DNA of 64,000 nucleotides from Augochlora pura (lineage: Eukaryota > Arthropoda > Insecta > Hymenoptera > Halictidae), in contig NC_135777.1 of the NCBI RefSeq assembly GCF_028453695.1, positions 12,699,714 to 12,763,713 of the forward strand, read 5' to 3'. Every line of letters begins with the position of its first letter. The stretch's first letter is position 1. Below, in pieces: positions 21,241 to 32,754 of the stretch. The notes under the pieces are model-generated. The model had not been told where the DNA came from. It saw nothing but the letters and a program-made list of their open reading frames with translations, and ran no database searches. Both the position numbers and the translations under genes were made by a program.

Positions 21241-22296
21241 CGCGAAATCCCATCTTCCGCGTATCGCTGTCGGCCCGCCACCGAACCGTCTAGATCTCGT
21301 TTGATTCAGCGGCGCCAGGGATCGCGCCGCTCGGCGGAACGCGCGCGCGCGCGCGTTGCGAGCGTTGCGAGCGTTAATTGGCTGAGCCAAGTGATTTACG
21401 AATCGAGAAAAGAAAGCGTTTCGTCGGCCGTCTGGCTGTCTACCGTCTAGAACTCTAGATCCGGCGCGGCGCGGCGCGGCCGCTCGGATGAAACCGCGAG
21501 CGGGGCACGCCGTTGAACGCGATTTTCATGGAAATTATTAATTAGCCGCGGCGAGAGAATCGAGCGAACCGGGGAAACGACAATGGCGCAGGTAGAACGC
21601 GGAGAGGCGAGGTGAAGGGACCCTCGCATCTGATGCGAGTTTAACGAAGCCCCGATAGAAATCTGACGGGAGATTCGAAAGAGAGGCAAGGAGACGAGAC
21701 TCGCGTGCGGTTTGCCGCCGCGGAGCGGATTCGAGCCGAGCCGAGCCGAGCCGTGCCCGGCGAGCGAGCAACAGTCCCGTGAGAGAGGATCTCGACGCCG
21801 CGCGGCGGCCTCCGGCGGAGCTTTTTTCCAAGAGCGCCGAAAGTCGTAAAATGCCCAGCACCCACGTAGACGACGTGTGTCACGTACACACGGTGGCCCG
21901 GCTCCACGTTCCGCCGTGTATTATCGTCGCGTATGGTACAGTCCCTCTCATCAATGATGGGAAACGCGTGCACGAATTTCGAGCGTTCTCACAGAGCCAA
22001 CGGATCCGCCGGTGGACAACTTCTGGCTCTAGGAGCCTACCCATTGCTTCGAATGTCTTCGTCGACAGAAATCGATATACTTCAGAACGTCATAAACCTT
22101 TGAGTTAGAGATGATGGACCTGGGACGCTGGTCAAGCGCCCTCGTGTCACAAAAATCGATGCCCTTTCCGCAAACTTCTGTTATCGCTGAAATGTACTTT
22201 AAATATCGATTAGCGGCTCGGCAGTAACTTTGGTCCTTTTACCCGCAAATACTTACTTCGATACTTACGTAGAAATTTCCTAAATTTCGTAGAATT
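21241..22296. other. CpG-rich block, no recognised gene
   Basis: 21241-22030 is CpG-rich, with a CGCG run near 21340, GGCGC repeats near 21462-21480 and a CCGAG pentamer run at about 21733-21752. Frames of 107-110 codons on both strands lack domains. 22140-22296 is AT-leaning. Confidence 0.4.
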
Positions 22297-22681
22297 ATAA
22301 CCCTTAGCCAGCACATGGTTGTCGCGGCGATCACGACGCAATTTCAAATAAGTCGTCATTAACTCTCTTCATTGGGTCAAAATGATTTGCATTATCTTTT
22401 TGGAAAAGTGAAAGTATCATTTAATTTAATATATTTGTAAGTGAGAATATTTAAATTATATTCCCAGATTTTTTGGTCTCGATAGTATTGCTACTCTTTG
22501 AGTGATAGTTATTTGAAAATTGTACCCCACACGTGTTTTCATACGCTAATGTAATTAGTTAAAAATTCATGCATTCCACCATTCACTGTTTTAACGTTAA
22601 ACTCACGCTTACTAATGTGGTAAGAGGGACTATTTACTGAAGCAGTAACCGACAGCAGTTGGCATACCGGTTAAGGGTTAA
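22297..22681. mobile_element. TTAA-type miniature element with AACCCTTA ends, 385 bp
   Basis: The left end reads AACCCTTAGCCAGCACATGG. The complement of the right end reads TTAACCCTTAACCGGTATGC. TTAA is intact on the right (22678-22681) and altered to ATAA on the left. The interior is AT-rich and non-coding. Confidence 0.6.
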
Positions 22682-24196
22682 GTTGCAATTTGTGTAGTAA
22701 TCTGTCAGTCACTTCCACCACACACACTGTAGACTTCGTCGATTAACTCGGCTTTCCCGCATTATTTAATAAACACTCGTCAGCAATCAATTTTAAGAAG
22801 TTTTAACTTTGCGAGTGCATCGTCTTGAGTTTTTACGACCGAAGATAACGCCGAACAGATCGGAGATACGCTGACAGTTAAAACGTCCACCCTACTACCA
22901 GCAATCACACCGATACATCGGAGCGGAGTGGACATACTGTGATCATTTGCGTGCCTCAGATTCCTTCGACGATAAACAGGCTATTAAACACGGCGAACCT
23001 AATCGGCTTACATCATCGTTAGTCTCGTTATTCTATACGTTAGCTCATAAGCATAAACATTTTCATTTTCGCATTTCTCAGTAATGAATGCCCGATAAGA
23101 ACTTACCATTATTATTAACTCTAATCTTAATCGTTTTATGATTATCGATATCGTAAAGGCTCTTTTATATTAACTCGACTTAATAAGCGGCATTTAGGCG
23201 TGGATCAATCACCTTCAGTCCAGGGTACTCGCAGTACTTGCTAATTCGCGAGCAGATTGATCTTGACGCACTTGTTGCACACGAAAATGCTCGAATGTTT
23301 GTAAACCATAAATTCCAATGAAACGAAGCGGTTCCATTTTAGCGTACAAAACAACACCTGACGCATAATTCTCTGCAATAAATCGCATAAAAATACTATT
23401 CGCTGGAAACGTTGGCAATGCACGTAAAAGAAGGAGAAGCAAGCGATTCAACGACAGCCGCGGAAAATGCGCGATCCGTGCGAAATTTCGGCGATCGATG
23501 CGAAGTTTTTCGGCGCGGATCGTGCAAATGTCGGGCGACGGTAACGAGGATCGGCCTAAAAGTTTCTAACTTAATGGCTGTCGCTGGTATAAAATCTTAA
23601 TTTTATGCAGGTCCAAATGACCGGGGGCTGGCCGCCAGGCGCGGAACGTCGCGGATCGGTGCGCGGAGCGATGCCGCGCGGAGACGCCGCGTGCTTGAGA
23701 CCCGTAAATTAACGGGCGCAGCGGCGGCAGCGCGGTTTTGGTAGCAGCTCGATGCACGAGCAATGAAAAGCGACGAGTTAAACGAGGGAACCTATAAACA
23801 GGCGGACCCGGAGCGTAGCGGGCGCAACGCGGTGAGCGCGAACTAATCAGCGGGCAATTAAATCCCGGGGAAAAGGAAAAAGCTGTGTCGCGTTTCGTGT
23901 TCGGCGCGTGGATTTCTACGACAAATCATCGCGGCAGGATCTCTCTAGGATTTCTTCGGCGATTCGGACTTTTTCCTCCTTCATTTTCTCCTCTGGAAAG
24001 TTTTGCCCGAGTAACCCCGTCGCGCTTCTTCACCGGAGGATTCTGGGACGTTACTTCCCATTCTTGGATCTATCTCCACTTTGGTGTTCTCTCCGCTTGG
24101 TTCCCTTTTCGAGAAGACTGTTCTTGTTGTTAACAAAGCTCGCGCTTGCCCATAGCTACACTTTTCAGAATGTATTTTATTAGACTTCATAACAAG

Positions 24197-24516
24197 GTGG
24201 CACGATTCCCAAAGATAATAATTGATTCTTGATAAGCTGGATTGATACTAAACCTACCGAGACGCTCAAAATGTTGGATTTCGTGTTATTTCTTGTTTTA
24301 ATGTTGATGAAATTACGAAGATTTCTCGGTAGAAAATCATTGGAAAATTTCCTAATCAGAGCAGACATTTAATAAATATGGCGAAATGTCTGAATAAGTG
24401 CAGCCTCCTCGTTGTTGTGAAGCAATGCGCGTCAGTGACTTTTACGGTGCGATGGGTTTAGTGTCAGGTGACACGGTATCCAAATAAACTAATTGATTCC
24501 TGATAAGTTGAATTAT
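24197..24516 (+). repeat. Direct repeat of about 50 bp, about 270 bp apart
   Basis: GGTGGCACGATTCCCAAA, then AATTGATTCTTGATAAGC (24197-24245), recurs as GGTGACACGGTATCCAAA, then AATTGATTCCTGATAAGT (24467-24512). It could be a two-unit tandem duplication or remnants of a repeat. Confidence 0.55.
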
Positions 24517-24531
24517 ATATTATATAGACTT

Positions 24532-24545
24532 GCGGATCTTTATAC
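24532..24545 (-). repeat. Terminus of the GCGGATCTTTATGC repeat family
   Basis: Reads GCGGATCTTTATAC and continues AAATAAAATTTGTC, matching the complement of the right end of the 52540-52728 element over about 28 bp. Confidence 0.45.
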
Positions 24546-25618
24546 GAAATAAAATTTGTCAACCATGATTGTAAGAATCATAAATGAGATGTAAATGTGT
24601 TTCATCTTTTAATATTTGCAATAACTTTAAAACATTATAACAATAGTCTCGAATTGTTCTAATGTCTTAACATTTTGTATTTCACCTACTCTATGAATAC
24701 TGCAAAGTGATTGAGAAACGAAATGTCAAGGTCCTTTGGACCTCTTAAAGTTCTCCTTGAGGATGACAGGGAATTTATGAGCTCCACAGCAAAGTTTGCC
24801 AATCTTGTTCGACTCTGGCTCTCTTTCGTCTCATTTTTCATTAAGCTTTCCACGTGTATAGCAATCTTTGAATATCAAAGTGTGAAATGGAAAATCAAGA
24901 AATCAATTCGATAATTCCGAGTTCTGAGATAACGATCTTCTTGTAGACGGCCGTGACTGTCGTTCTCGAAGAAGTTTGTTGGGCCCGGTAGTCGGACAAT
25001 GGACCCGGACGGGCCCAGTTCCTGGCGGGGACTGTACAGTCCACGTAGAAGTCGGTTTTCTACGTGCCTGTCGTCTGTTCGTGACGAGTGCGTGTGCGAG
25101 CGAGCGAGCGAGCGTCCTCGTCGGTTTCTACTGGCCCGAGTCCGCGGGCCGCTCGATCATGGGACAAAAGTCGGGCCCAGAGGTCCCGTGGGAACGCAGG
25201 AAGTCACGCTTCGCTCGAAAACCGTGTTCCGCGGCGCACGTTCCTCTTGGATCGCCCTTCAGCCGAAAATCTTGTCTCCCGTTTCGCCTTCGCGAGACGT
25301 GGGCCCTTCCCTGTCCCTCGGCGCAGACCCGAGACTCTACGACCGAGGCTCTGATTCACGGTTCAAAGTGTTCGGCAAGGTTCCCGGATGGGTTCCGTGC
25401 GATCGCGTGATGAATTATTCCGGAATCGCCGCGGAGTAACGTTAGCCGGCTTTGATACAATTACGACCGGAATAATTATTAGATTGCATCGTATCTGCAA
25501 TTAAGCATTACGGCACGACAATGTTGCCGGCGCAATGTTCGCAATTATCCGTGCAACGTTCCCTTATCTCATTATTTTATTAGGCAATAATTTTTCCCCC
25601 GGCCGCCGCGGCCCGACC

Positions 25619-25680
25619 CGGCTCGAAGCGGCTCGACGCGGCTCGACGCGGCTCGACGCGGCTCGACGCGGCTCGACGCC
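25619..25680. repeat. 10-bp GC-rich tandem array (GCTCGACGCG)
   Basis: About six copies, the first with one change (GCTCGAAGCG). It follows a C/G-rich stretch in a CpG-rich block. Confidence 0.9.
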
Positions 25681-28203
25681 GCGTGATTGCGACTAACTGT
25701 ACACACGCGGCCCCTCGCCGCCTCATTACGATTATTCTTCCTTTATTATCGAGAAAACGATGCCTCCTCGCGGGGCCCTGGGTCGTCCCACAATTAGATT
25801 CTCAGGGTATTATGAAGGTTCTTTTATTACCGAGCCGCGTCCCCGCGTTTACGCCGCTGCGCCGCGCCGCCTAGACCTGAGAGAGCAAGCTTGGAACTGC
25901 GCCTGCAGCCTCGAGTGAGGCAACACAGATCCCTGACAACATCGATCATGCTAAGAGCCCGCTCAATTACTGCCTCAAATTGTCTACTTGCCGCAATTGT
26001 TCCCCTTCTAACCTGGCGGCGAGAAAAGATTGTGAATTCAGATCAGTGATAAGCCTGGAATGCCATTATGCAAATTTCCATGTTTATAGACTGTTTTCTG
26101 AATGCCGGGGGAAAGAATTTTCCAAAGCGTTGAACAAAAGGCTGCGCTTTCATAAAAATACGCAGTGCGTGACTGTAAATAATAAATAAGTGGACTTTTA
26201 AGTTAATCTTTCTGTTGAGCAGAAATGTCTCCTATTAAATTGAAGCTAACATAACGGAGAATAGTTACTCGGTTACAGAAGAAATTTTTGTTCACGTACA
26301 CAATAAATCGTGTTGCAGATGGATCGCACGTATTCCTTGCCGCTTCTGACGATTTCGCGGTTTCATGTCCTCTTACATAAAATGCATAAAATTCGCAGTC
26401 TACGGCAAAAATCAATCAACAGAATTTGAAATCGATCGATCCGAGAATATGGCGAAGTTCTACCAAGTTCCTTCGCGAATCAAATCGGACCGAATTCCCG
26501 CGGGTCCGAAATATGTCCGAAGCTCTGATCGGCAAATCTCGGGAATGGTTCGGGAATGGTTCGGGACCAGCGGGAGGAAAGATGCTCGACGGTCATTCTC
26601 CGGATCCCGGGAGCAGGTCGTCCGGCGGTCGTTCGTTATCGGAGCGTTCGCCTATTTCGCCGTAAATCGTCGTTATCGTAACGGATCGTCGAGTATCGAA
26701 CGCGCAACGAATGGCCCGGACACACGTACCCGTAGGAGCGATGTCGCTCGCAAGAAGGTGGTAGCGGTTTTCATGAAGTCGCCCCGCGGGGAGTTCCCGA
26801 CAGCACGGCGGAATAACTTTGCGGTTGATTTATACTTCCGACAGGCGTAACGAGCTTGCGGTCGGACCGTGGTCTTACGCGTTCTCTCCGCGTCCTCTCT
26901 CTCTCCGCAACGAAAAAAGAATCAATAGCGCGAGGCGAACGCGCGCGGCTGGGACCAGCGCCGCTTTATTGGCCGGACAAGAGCAAAACAATTTACGAGC
27001 AATCTTTATTAGGACCTTCAAATTCAGCGGCGGCGCCGTTTCTCAGATCGTTCCCTTCCGCTTTTACGTGGAAACCGTTAAATCACCATCGCCACTCGAC
27101 TTTCGACTCGGCTGCGACGATGATTCTCTCTCATCTTCGCTCCCCGTCCGCGAGATCGCCGGCAAAAGTTAGCACCGCGGCTCGTTTCGACGTTCTTGCC
27201 GGCGAACGATTCAATCGCTGTCGAGGTTCTCGGCAGTTTGGTCGCGTTATTGACGTCGATACCTGATTTCTTTTCGTTTTTGCCCCCTCCCCCCTGTCCA
27301 CGAGAATCGGCGGCGCAGAATTTAGCACCGCGAGTTTCCTGATTTTTCCTGGACGGTAGTCTTGTGCACGTCGGTTAAATCACAGCCTTGCTCGAGTTTC
27401 TCGCCGGTTAGATCGCGTATTTCCTTCGTTTTTGCTCGCCGCATTCGACACTTTTGTTAGAGGAATAGGGGCACTGCTTTAGACGCAACACAGCACTGTC
27501 GGCGAGCAATGATCAAGTCAATGAACGAACTGGTTCAAAAAATCTAGCTCGCCTATTTTATAGTGCTTTCTATTAATACCAAGCAATACTACTTTTTTTT
27601 ATTGTTATAATTCCGTAGACGGAAGAGAATATACACAGCTTCTCACGATAGTATTCGAGCACATTTTAAAACGCAATATACTTTTCAAAAACTGGACCAA
27701 AACGACATGCTTTCACGGTTAATTTACAAAACGATGTGCATCACTTTTTTCTTTAAACATTGAAATTAATTAGAATGATAAACGAGATAAAAAATATACT
27801 TTTCAACTTCTTTTATTTCAGCTCAGAGCGAATAGTTAATCGATTCGTTTTTTAGATCTTGGTGATCGATATGCATGCTGAATATTTCATCGGAATCGGT
27901 TTAGAGTCAAGCTGCAGGCACTGAAAGATGCAAAAATCTCTCGATTTCTTAGTGTTCTTAGTCTAGTGTTAAAACTGCGAATCTCGCAATTTTCAATTGT
28001 TTCGCGCTTATACAAAATTTTGATACAAATTCGTCGCAAAAAGTTAAATACGTGGTCTTTTTACTCTGTTTGTCATTCTAATTACATCCTTATTGCAATC
28101 TTTGAACAAATTTTCATAGACATCGTCCAATAAATTGGCTCCTCTAACATCTAAAAATAAAATCAACTTTCGTGAAATGCTTTATGTACATTAAAATATA
28201 GAG
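25681..28203. other. No recognised gene; CpG-rich then AT-rich
   Basis: 25681-25910 and 26440-27440 are CpG-rich, with a duplicated GGGAATGGTTC near 26541-26562. 25910-26440 is intermediate and contains a GCGGATCTTTATGC-type terminus at 26383-26399 (minus orientation, GACTGCGAATTTTATGC). 27440-28203 is AT-rich. Frames of up to 161 codons in the CpG-rich part have no domain. Confidence 0.4.
26383..26399 (-). repeat. Degraded terminus of the GCGGATCTTTATGC repeat family
   Basis: On the minus strand this reads ACTGCGAATTTTATGC followed by ATTTTATGTAAGAGGACATG, resembling the GCGTTTATGRCATGAATGAG continuation seen at 36616. Confidence 0.3.
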
Positions 28204-28412
28204 TTAACTATTTAACTGTGGCCATCTTTTTGCAAAGCGCCCACCACTGTGTGTCGCGATAATCAAGCGATGATGAAGGAAGTTATGAATCTAATTCAAA
28301 TTATTTATAATTTTCATTTGTTTGTTTCATTTCGTTTTGACCTATAAACATTTTAAACGTATTAAAATTTACGCGTGATGGATATAATCGTCAAGCACAC
28401 TTAACTGGTTAA
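28204..28412. mobile_element. TTAA-flanked miniature element, TTAACTGG family, 209 bp
   Basis: The left end is TTAACTATTTAACTGTGG and the right end CACACTTAACTGGTTAA. It shares ends and GATATAATCGTCA with the element at 12472-12680. The CCACTGTGTGTCGCG stretch inside the left end is absent from that relative. Confidence 0.7.
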
Positions 28413-28469
28413 TTTGATGTAAACGATGCTGTACGTATATTACACAGAGATTAAATACTTACGATAAAA

Positions 28470-28568
28470 GGATAGAAATATATTCTGACGCAAAGAACGG
28501 AATAACATTCACGCCGAGAAGAAATATCCATTACGAGTCAGTCTCGTCAGAGTATGGCAAGGGGTTAA
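28470..28568. mobile_element. Right-end fragment of a TTAACCCC-family element
   Basis: GATAGAAATATATTC, then ACGAGTCAGTCTCGTCAGAG, then GGCAAGGGGTTAA ending at 28568 follow the right half of the 40968 copy. The left half is missing; the DNA to the left is the TTAACTGG-family element. Confidence 0.5.
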
Positions 28569-29155
28569 AGACAGGCGCCTTCGGTCCAAGCAGTTACAAT
28601 TCCACGGGACAACTTATTTTTAGAACGATTACAATACAGGTTCTACGTAGCCCAACCAAAATCTCCGGGACCACACCGATTTCCTAGCAACGACTCCCAT
28701 CATTTCCCAGTGATGCGCCGCCGCGGGTCTCCGAATCGGTGGAGGAAGGCTTGCGTCCGGGGTACAGGGGGCACGAAATTTATTCCCGGAGGTCCGAGAT
28801 GCTCGCGGAGATAGCGGAGATGAGCAGGAAACGCGGCGGACCTCGTAGACTGTCAATGAAACGGTCGATCGTCCTGGAGGAACCGTCGCAGCCGGCAGTC
28901 TATCAGCCAGGGTGTTATTTTTCTGGTGATCATTGTTGTTACGGCATAGGGAATCGCTCGTCTGTTGGCCGAGGGTCTTTGGTAACGACTCCGCTTAGCA
29001 AAACCGAAGGGTAATCGAGCAGAGCTAAGTTTTCGGCGGGCGCAAGATGGTCGACAGAAAAAGCGTGTCCCTAGGCCGAGAGAGGGTCTCTCGGAGCGGA
29101 GATGGTCTCGCTTCGGAAAGGTGAATGGAGAAGAAGAACCCCGTAGCTGAGGAAG

Positions 29156-29217
29156 GCGAGAGAGAGAGAAAGATAAAGAGAGAGAGAGAGAGAGGGAGAG
29201 AGAGGGAGAGAGAGACG
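29156..29217. repeat. (GA)n tract
   Basis: GAGAGA units with GGGAGA and AAAGA interruptions. Confidence 0.85.
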
Positions 29218-29319
29218 GAACGGCAGTCGAGGACGGGACAGTCAGTCGCTTTCCGTCTGGTTGTCATCCTCGCGGTTGACGTACCTTATTCGAAGAAGAA
29301 GAGTCTGTCCGCAGCCCGA

Positions 29320-29480
29320 AGGTGAGGCGAAAGGGACACGGAGGCGGAGGTGGGGAATACATCCGCGGAATACTTAACAACTTTTGGCGGTGGAGGACGA
29401 GGCAGCGATGGCCGTGGTGGGGTAGGAGGAGGCAAAAGGGGGCAAAGAGGAGGCAAGGAGGAGGCGGGGGGGCCCCGTCG
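29320..29480 (+). other. G-rich tract with many GG/GGG runs
   Basis: Repeated GGAGG, GGTGG and GGGG runs on the plus strand, ending in a run of seven G at about 29466-29472. This is sequence able in principle to form G-quadruplexes. It translates to poly-G/R stretches in several phases. Confidence 0.5.
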
Positions 29481-29981
29481 GGCCCCGAGGACTTTGTGGC
29501 CCGGGCAAAGAGAAAACGCCGAGGAGACGTAGAAATGAGAATGTAGAAGAAGGCGGAGAGGAGATCCGTCGTGCGCGTCGCGTTTTTTGTTCCCCGGCCT
29601 CCCCCTGTCTCGCCTTTTATTTGGGCCAGACAGGAATTCGGCTAAATGCATTGATTAAACTGCTGACATCGTTCGGACGGCCCGGTGGCCACCGTGTCTC
29701 CGCGGATGAGTTCGATCTTTTTTGCCCTCTATCTGGTCGTCTTTCTCCTCTGTGGACGGGGCCGAGACGGGGGCCATCGGAGGAGGATCCGCTTCCCCCG
29801 AGGTCCATCCGCCTCTCATCTTTGTCCCACCGATCGTTCTGGATCGCGATTCGAATCCTTATTTCACGTTCGACGACGTGTTCGAGCGGCTATCCTACCG
29901 GCGGCCGGGTTGTTCGCCGCGGATTTAACAACGAGCTGCGCACGGGAGAGCAACGGAGAGACCGTGGAGAGACGGCCGCGG

Positions 29982-30009
29982 CGAGAGAGAGAGAGAGAGA
30001 GAGAGAGAG
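29982..30009. repeat. (GA)n microsatellite
   Basis: Fourteen nearly perfect GA units inside a CpG-rich block. Confidence 0.9.
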
Positions 30010-30424
30010 GGACGAGTCCCGCCGCCTCTCGATGTACCGGCTTTCTTGCGGAGAAAGAAACTGGACGGAATACACGGTGTACGGACGACCGGCTACAAGC
30101 CCTAGCCAGTTCGTTAACGATGGATATTAGCGACCGAGGGAATACCTTAAACGACGTGGACATCGTGCTTTGGAAATTAGACGCGGCCGCCATCGACTAT
30201 TCAGTCCCGACGCGCGCTCCGCCTGCCTTCGGATTAACATCGAATTATTCCGGGGAATTTGCCGGCGCGACGGCCCGCCGGTATCGATGCCAGATGCGAT
30301 TCGATATATTGAAACGTCCATGAACCGCCGCTCGGTGACTCGGACTGAATTCGGACTGACGGATAGAACTGTTCTGCATATTTCATTGGATATACTAGAT
30401 GCCAAACATCGAGGACATCTTTTG

Positions 30425-30830
30425 TGGTTCGAGCAATTGTCTTGTTCCGGGTACAATTAGGTCACGTCCACTTTGGACTCATTGATAGTTATACAACTTC
30501 AGTGGGCACTACAGTTCACCTAATTTGACGAAGATATAAGGAATTGCATTAATAGCGGATGTAGAATCAAAGTTTACATGTGAAGTACAGGCAGTTTGCC
30601 GCCTGGGGCAGTTTCCTTGCTCCTGGAACAACGAGGCCACGCCCATTTCGGACTCGTCGGTATCTGTAGATCTTCCTCGGAGGCTAGAATTCATCTAGCT
30701 CGACGAAACCAGAAGGAGATAGATTTTTACAGGCTACAGAGTGTTTTGCATATGGGGTAGAAATTGTTGCACAGGGCATTGCTCCAGCTCCATCAAAGTG
30801 AAGAGCAACTAGGCCACGCCCACTGAGACC
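30425..30830 (+). repeat. Three-copy tandem repeat, period about 176 bp
   Basis: The anchor AGG(T/C)CACG(T/C)CCA occurs at about 30459, 30634 and 30811, each preceded by a GTTCC/GCTCC segment and followed by GGACTCnTTG-like sequence. The copies have diverged, especially the third. Confidence 0.7.
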
Positions 30831-32095
30831 GCTTTGCGCAAAGTGCAAGAAGATAGATGCTCCGCTGTCGTCGTCGATGATTAATTCACGAGACAGAGAT
30901 CATTCTTCCTGCTATATCAGTTGCCCTTAGGAGCGATCCAGGAGTCCTTTGTTGCCCTCTGTAGATTGTATTAAAATATAATCATCATCAAAGCTCAAAA
31001 GCCCAGAGCTCGAAAATAGGAAAAATGCGTGCAGTGTTACGAGATTCTTATAGGGCTGTTTCAGTACCGAAGACAACGACACCATGCTTTCTCGGAGCAC
31101 CTTTTGCTGATAGACTTTATTTCTTTCCTGAATTCGTTTCGTTTCGTTGCTTCAAAAGCCAGTCGAAGGTGTAGATTCCTTGTGTTCTGGTCGTCGAGCT
31201 GTCGAGTCGGTTTCGCTCTCAGCAAGAAAGACGCCGCGCGGGTAGGCCTCGGTCGTTAATTAAATTCTATAAAGGTGGGCATTAGCTAAACGGAATATGT
31301 AACCTGGATGGTACCCTTATAATTCGCACCTCCTCGATTAATTACAGCGCCACCGTACGCATCGGGCCCGATCTACGCTTTCGCCATCTCGCCACTCTCG
31401 GGGAGGAGCGAGTGATATATAGAGTGGCACGCGTTTTTGCGCCGGTGCAACATAAATTTCGCAGTTTGGCAGACGCGGTAAGAACCAGACGATATACGAC
31501 CTCGGATTAAATCAATAAGCGGTCGATCGCGTACGCGACAAGGATAGGTGGGGGCGAGTCCCGAGAAAAACCGGGTCGCAGGGAACCTCCGGGAAAAACG
31601 TGCAAAACGTTCTACTTTAAACCAATTAATCCTGGTTTCCGATGCGGCTGGCCAACTCGCGGGACGCTTTTGCCCGACGCTTTCTTCTTTCGTGCCTAAA
31701 AGGACGTGTCCGATGAGAAAGACTCGACAATGGTCGCAGCAAATATCGTTACGCCGACCCGAAGTGTTTATCGTTCGAGAATCGGGAAATTATGTAATAA
31801 TTCTACCACAGCGGAAAAGAAATTCTTCCGACGTATTTAGCTATCATTGATCGCCAACATAAAGTATATTGAAAAGTAAACCGCACAGTAAGGAAACGGT
31901 GCTCGCTATATTTTTCCTTATCTTGTGGAAATTCCTTTAAACATTGCTTCCGGAATCTGACAAGAGAAAATTCTCTATAGGAAATTATAGTAAAACCAGC
32001 TACTGTAGAAAGTTCCTGAAGACACCGTTAGCAAAATGCTAGGATTTCTTCGATAAATAAATTTCATTGGTGAAACGTACGAATCGCAACACGTT
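30831..32095. other. No recognised gene
   Basis: 30831-31240 is of mixed composition. 31240-31850 is moderately CpG-rich, and 31850-32095 is AT-rich. A patch at 31335-31352 (GATTAATTACAGC) could bind homeodomain proteins. A 100-codon plus-strand frame at 31548-31850 has no recognisable domain. Confidence 0.4.
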
Positions 32096-32262
32096 TTAAG
32101 CCCTTATGTACCATTTTTCTTCACGATTACAATGCCTAGGAATTTGTCAATTTCAACCATTTCTTAGAATAGAAGGAAAATTTACTTTTATTGTATGCCT
32201 TTATTGTATGTTTAAAAGTTGATAAGAGTACAGAATTTTATTTTGATAAAAACTTGCTAACC
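32096..32262. mobile_element. Left part of a TTAACCCC-family element
   Basis: It starts TTAAGCCCTTATGTACC. It then follows the 40968 copy (CATTTTTCTTCACGATTACA, then ATTTCTTAGAA, then TTTATTGTATG). The right end cannot be found. Confidence 0.5.
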
Positions 32263-32583
32263 CTTAAAAAGTAACTGACGTGGCTTGCTTTATAATTGCC
32301 ATGCTATTATATTTTATGTTTAGATTAACAAATTATTTCAATCATTCCCCACGACAGAATGTCTATAATTTTTGCAACTTCAAAACAAAGGAACGGAAAC
32401 CGATAATTTTCATTGGGTGCGCAGCGTCACTCACACCAGGGAACAGAATTAGTTGCTGAGGGTTGGACATTAATTTTTTCACTAATCTATATGTCGTCGC
32501 AATTTTATTAGGATCCGCTAACAGTAAAAATGTTGAAAAAGTAATTGATATAACACAACTCGACTTTTCAAGTTTTATGTTTA

Positions 32584-32754
32584 TGACCCTCCACTGTCAC
32601 ACTTGCTATATGAAATACGTGTACCATGCAATTATCAAAGAACTGTCAATGATATGCTATCTTTATTAGAGTTTATTAGAGATCAATTGTATTTACACTT
32701 TTTCTCAGAGAAAATGTGGGTCATTTTGATCCAGTGTGACAGCAAAGGGTCGAA
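32584..32754. mobile_element. Degraded inverted-repeat element with ACCCTnnnCTGTCACACT ends
   Basis: GACCCTCCACTGTCACACTT on the left pairs with the complement of CCAGTGTGACAGCAAAGGGT on the right. The flanks no longer read TTAA. Frames of 68 and 64 codons here are parts of it. Confidence 0.5.

Larger units (their letters stand above)
22682..25618. other. No recognised gene; mixed composition
   Basis: 22682-23400 is AT-leaning. 23440-24130 is CpG-rich. 24140-24930 is AT-rich with a direct repeat and one GCGGATCTTTATGC-type end. 24940-25440 is CpG-rich with a 144-codon frame lacking domains. 25440-25600 is a patch of AATTATTAG, CAATTAAGC and CAATTATCC strings, a possible homeodomain-site cluster. 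Confidence 0.4.
28569..30424. other. CpG-rich block with G-rich and GA tracts, no recognised gene
   Basis: The block contains two GA tracts (29156-29217 and 29982-30009) and a G-rich run between about 29320 and 29480. A 212-codon frame from 29685, whose first ATG is at 29706, opens with a hydrophobic MSSIFFALYLVVFLLCG stretch like a signal peptide. It then runs through the GA tract as RERERE and shows no domain, so it is not called. Confidence 0.4.

Noticed and set aside
29706..30323. Frame opening with a signal-peptide-like hydrophobic stretch
   Set aside because: The remainder runs through a (GA)n array and has no conserved cysteine pattern or domain. The hydrophobic start is a by-product of a T/C-rich stretch.
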